Shown piece by piece: positions 5,363 to 7,870 of a stretch of DNA of 7,870 nt. The stretch is taken from the NCBI GenBank assembly GCA_031289515.1, contig JAITPH010000230.1, positions 1 to 7,870 on the forward strand, in the 5' to 3' direction. Within the stretch, counting starts at the first letter, position 1. The number at the start of each line of letters is the position of its first letter. Source of the DNA: Tannerella sp. Its GTDB lineage: Bacteria; Bacteroidota; Bacteroidia; Bacteroidales; Tannerellaceae. Under the pieces are notes generated by a model. That model was not told the origin of the DNA. It saw only the letters and a program-made list of their open reading frames with translations, and made no database searches. A program made the translations under genes and the position numbers.

Positions 5363-6732
5363 TCCTTTATCCATCCGCCGTATTTGAAGTCACATTCTTT
5401 CCATCCTTCGGATATTCTGATAAACGTGGATTTTTGTTTGCTGACAATCCAGTTATTGATTATTTCATTCCTTTTTCTTTCCTCGACCAGTGACTTGAGC
5501 GCCTGATAATCGTCGGAAACGTTTGCCTGATGAGCTTTCACTCTCGATTTGAGTTTTACTATTGCGACGATGTCTTTTTGAGCGGCATTTTTCATTCTGA
5601 ACGGTGTTGAAATCTCGCCTACTTCCATCTTATCGACTATAACGCCCATTCCCAACGGCAATTCTTCCATCTCGAACTTCGGAGTGCTGAAATTGTTGCT
5701 TTCCATATTCTTGTTGACCATCAGCCCCTTGTTGTTGCGCGTATCCTTGTCGGACGAGAAAAAAGTGGCAGCCTCTTCGAATGTCAGCTTCTCGTCCTTA
5801 ATATCGCGGTAAAGAGTATCAAGGCGACCGATTGCCTTGACTATCTCCGGCTCCGACACTTTCGGGCGCAACAGGATATGGCGTACATTGATGCGGTCGC
5901 CGCGTTTTTCAATCAGCTGTATTATATGATAGCCGTATTCGGTCTCTACAATATTCGATACTCTGGTCGGATCGTTCAGATTGAAGGCTACATTAGCAAA
6001 TTCCTGCGACAGCTCGATTTTCGACACAAACCCCATTTCGCCGCCGTGCAAATACGTTCCCGGATCTTCGGAATAGAGTTGCGCAAGCGTAGAAAACTGA
6101 TACTCGCCTTTATTTATCTGCTCCGTAAAGCCTCTTAATCTGGCTTTTATGGCGTCTATATCGTCGAGCGGAATCTTTGGCTCCATCGCTATAATCTCGA
6201 CTTCGACGGTCGAAGGTATCATCGGCAGACTGTCTTTCGATATCTGACTGAAATATTTTCTGACGTCGGAGGGCGTGAGTTTGATGTCGCCGACGATTTT
6301 TCTCTGCATCTCTTCGGCTACATTCTGGTCGCGGACTGTCTTCTTTCGTTCTTCCTTTATCATAGACAGTTTTTTTCCGCCATAATACTCTTCCAGTTTT
6401 TCTTTGGAGCCGACTTCATTTATGGCGTTGTTTACCCAACGGTCTACGGCGCGCAGGACGTTGCCCTCGTCGGCATAGATACTGTCTATCTTTGCCTGAC
6501 TTAAAAACAGCTTCTGCACGGCGAGCTGTTCGGGGATGAAACAATACGGATCGCCCTCAAAGCGGATACGCATGTTCTGCATGTACAAACGCTGGCTTTC
6601 GACGTCCGAAAGCAGGATTGCCTCGTCGCCTACGACCCATATCACTTCGTCAATAACATTTTTCTGTGCGACAGCCAAACCGGCGGCACAAACGGATATG
6701 ATTCCGATTATCAGTTTTTTTATTATCATCAT
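5359..6732 (-). CDS. surA: SurA-like periplasmic chaperone with two parvulin-type PPIase domains
   Basis: SurA proteins escort unfolded outer-membrane proteins through the periplasm; some also isomerise prolyl bonds. The 457-residue protein has a signal peptide (1-22, ending LAVA before Q23) and a helical SurA N-terminal chaperone region to about 165, with VIDEVIWVVGDEAILLSDVE at 26-45. Parvulin-like domain 1 spans about 174-277 (FSTLAQLYSEDPG 213-225, GGEMGFVSKIEL 230-241, TEYGYHIIQLIE 264-275). Domain 2 spans about 281-398 (INVRHILLRP 281-290, FEEAATFFSSDKDTRNNKG 318-336). A conserved tail of alternating aromatic and charged residues ends CDFKYGGWIKE. Domain 1 lacks the first parvulin histidine and domain 2 lacks the second, so enzyme activity is uncertain. 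Two adjacent ATGs (6732, 6729) could serve as start. It follows the lipoprotein gene after 5 bp and overlaps the OstA-like start by 4 bp. The symbol reflects family membership, not proven equivalence to E. coli SurA. Confidence 0.93.
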   Translation of the reverse strand: MMIIKKLIIGIISVCAAGLAVAQKNVIDEVIWVVGDEAILLSDVESQRLYMQNMRIRFEGDPYCFIPEQLAVQKLFLSQAKIDSIYADEGNVLRAVDRWVNNAINEVGSKEKLEEYYGGKKLSMIKEERKKTVRDQNVAEEMQRKIVGDIKLTPSDVRKYFSQISKDSLPMIPSTVEVEIIAMEPKIPLDDIDAIKARLRGFTEQINKGEYQFSTLAQLYSEDPGTYLHGGEMGFVSKIELSQEFANVAFNLNDPTRVSNIVETEYGYHIIQLIEKRGDRINVRHILLRPKVSEPEIVKAIGRLDTLYRDIKDEKLTFEEAATFFSSDKDTRNNKGLMVNKNMESNNFSTPKFEMEELPLGMGVIVDKMEVGEISTPFRMKNAAQKDIVAIVKLKSRVKAHQANVSDDYQALKSLVEERKRNEIINNWIVSKQKSTFIRISEGWKECDFKYGGWIKE

Positions 6733-6737
6733 TTTTA

Positions 6738-7595
6738 TTATTTATCTGCGACAAACTTTACAGTTCCGTTTTTCACCGCATCGCGGTACAATTCTTCTCC
6801 AAACTCCCGTAAATAGTCTATCCTTTGTTTATTCTCCAACATTCTTTGTATCTGCGCTCCGACGTATTCAAACGGAGCGATGTTACCAATCAGCAGCTTG
6901 TCGGACATGTTCAGAAAATACACGAAAGAGCTGTCGGACACCTCCAGATGATTATTTACCTTCAAGAACCGGGTCGGGTTTGAAATGTCGTGCGGAATAA
7001 TATTCAACACTTCTTCAACATTGATCCATCTATCATAAAAATAATTATAGATAATAGCGTTCTGAAGGCTATATTTCTCAATCAACTCTACGGATTCCGC
7101 CGAACCCTGCGTATACCATTTTCTTACATTATCCAGACCGGGCGCTCCAACCGGCACTTTCAGGAATATTCCCTTTATCAGGTTATCGCTCAGGACAAAC
7201 TGATCCTTGTTTGCCTCGTAATACTCCATTTTGTCGGCCTCGCTGAACGTCGCCGATACTTTATCCTTCACGATTCGCTCCTGATAGCGATGGCGTATCA
7301 GCGAGCGGCGGTATTCATTTACCAGCTTGTCGATTTCCGCCTTATCGTCTCCGATATTCTTATAAGCGGCGGCGTCCGTCAAGGCATCGACAATCCATTT
7401 CTTCATTAGCGTTTCCGCCCACATCAGGCTGTCGATCGAAGAAACGCCCTTGGGTATCTGACGTTCTATTTCCTCGCGCGAAAGCGCCCTGTCTCCGACT
7501 TTCACCATGACGTCTCCTGCATATTGTTCATTTCCCGAATTTCCGCAGGCGAAAAAAAGGGAACATAGCAGAAAAAACAGGAGGCATTGCTTCAT
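6738..7595 (-). CDS. SurA N-terminal-like lipoprotein, probable periplasmic chaperone
   Basis: The 285-residue product begins with a lipoprotein-type signal, MKQCLLFFLLCSLFFAC, with lipidation expected at Cys17 followed by GNSGNE; the lipobox LFFAC is loose but acceptable for Bacteroidota. Residues 28-130 look like the SurA/PpiC N-terminal chaperone region: VMVKVGDRALSREEIERQIP (29-48), KKWIVDALTDAAAY (65-78), IDKLVNEYRRSLIRHRYQER (88-107), then EADKMEYYEANKDQF (119-133), the usual lead-in to a parvulin domain. The following 150 residues show no parvulin histidine or GGELGF-type signature, so I expect a chaperone without isomerase activity. I recall such proteins in Bacteroides being annotated as peptidyl-prolyl isomerases by homology alone. 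It lies 9 bp after one probable isomerase gene and 5 bp before another, so the three are co-transcribed. The membrane it is anchored in cannot be settled from sequence. Confidence 0.82.
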   Translation of the reverse strand: MKQCLLFFLLCSLFFACGNSGNEQYAGDVMVKVGDRALSREEIERQIPKGVSSIDSLMWAETLMKKWIVDALTDAAAYKNIGDDKAEIDKLVNEYRRSLIRHRYQERIVKDKVSATFSEADKMEYYEANKDQFVLSDNLIKGIFLKVPVGAPGLDNVRKWYTQGSAESVELIEKYSLQNAIIYNYFYDRWINVEEVLNIIPHDISNPTRFLKVNNHLEVSDSSFVYFLNMSDKLLIGNIAPFEYVGAQIQRMLENKQRIDYLREFGEELYRDAVKNGTVKFVADK

Positions 7596-7604
7596 ATTTA
7601 TCTG

Positions 7605-7870
7605 TTAATTAAGATATTTCTTTATCGACTTAATCACTTTCTTGTTTATGGTGACAGGATATTTTTCGTTCAACTCTTTCAGCCATTCGGCTTCGAGATT
7701 ATCCTGTTCTTCCGCGGGCTGACTCCATACGCGCTTGTTGCTTATCTCGAACAGCAGTATTCCGTCGTAGTACTCTTTTATCAACATGTTATAGTCGGGA
7801 TAATCCGTTTCGAGTGTTTCACGCTGCATTTCGGTGACGATATTGCGTATGAAACGGTCGAATATCTCCT
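7605..7870 (-). CDS. C-terminal end of a probable periplasmic peptidyl-prolyl isomerase/chaperone (partial)
   Basis: The frame is open from the right edge to TAA at 7605, giving 87 complete codons. The real start lies outside the window; internal ATG 7829 is not a plausible start because the frame continues upstream as EIFDRFIRNIVTE. The segment LIKEYYDGILLFEISNKRVW resembles the conserved EYxDGILLFExSNxxVW block of the large Bacteroidota SurA/PpiC-type isomerases. The end, EAEWLKELNEKYPVTINKK, resembles the terminal segment of the same family. The assignment rests on these two blocks and on the location directly before two SurA-like genes. No catalytic residues are visible in this fragment, and the two blocks sit closer together than I would expect. 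It is the first visible gene of the operon, and its promoter is not in the window. Confidence 0.62.
   Translation of the reverse strand, partial: EIFDRFIRNIVTEMQRETLETDYPDYNMLIKEYYDGILLFEISNKRVWSQPAEEQDNLEAEWLKELNEKYPVTINKKVIKSIKKYLN

Overview
The window looks like a chromosomal segment from a member of the Bacteroidota, most likely order Bacteroidales; I cannot place it at family or genus level. The signs are protein sequences of the Bacteroidales type (S7, S12, EF-G, a two-parvulin SurA, an OstA-like protein, MutL), A/T-rich translation starts without clear Shine-Dalgarno sequences, and a textbook Bacteroidota promoter (TATCTTTG -7 box with a TTG -33 box). Every gene I can support lies on the minus strand, so transcription runs from high to low coordinates. 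Coding density is very high and there is no sign of mobile DNA, CRISPR arrays, tRNA or rRNA.

Right part (7870 to 1672), in transcription order: the 3' end of a probable large periplasmic peptidyl-prolyl isomerase/chaperone; a SurA-like lipoprotein without a visible parvulin domain; a SurA-like protein with two parvulin-like domains; a large exported OstA/LptA-like protein; a 102-residue membrane-anchored protein of unknown function; and mutL, the DNA mismatch repair ATPase. Gaps are -4 to +9 bp, so these six genes very probably form one operon. The first four suggest outer-membrane biogenesis (folding of outer-membrane proteins and possibly lipopolysaccharide transport). MutL does not obviously belong to that theme.

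Left part (1671 to 1): a 121-bp A/T-rich intergenic region carries the promoter of the str ribosomal operon, followed by rpsL (S12), a 164-bp spacer, rpsG (S7) and the first 162 codons of fusA (EF-G). This is the conserved str operon, and fusA runs off the left edge.

Most of the window is conserved housekeeping sequence and I see no wholly new system. The points most worth a second look are a MutL whose C-terminal nuclease and zinc motifs are degenerate, a SurA whose two parvulin domains each keep only half of the usual histidine pair, the uncharacterised 102-residue anchored protein between the OstA-like gene and mutL, and an A9 tract inside the spacer of the ribosomal promoter.
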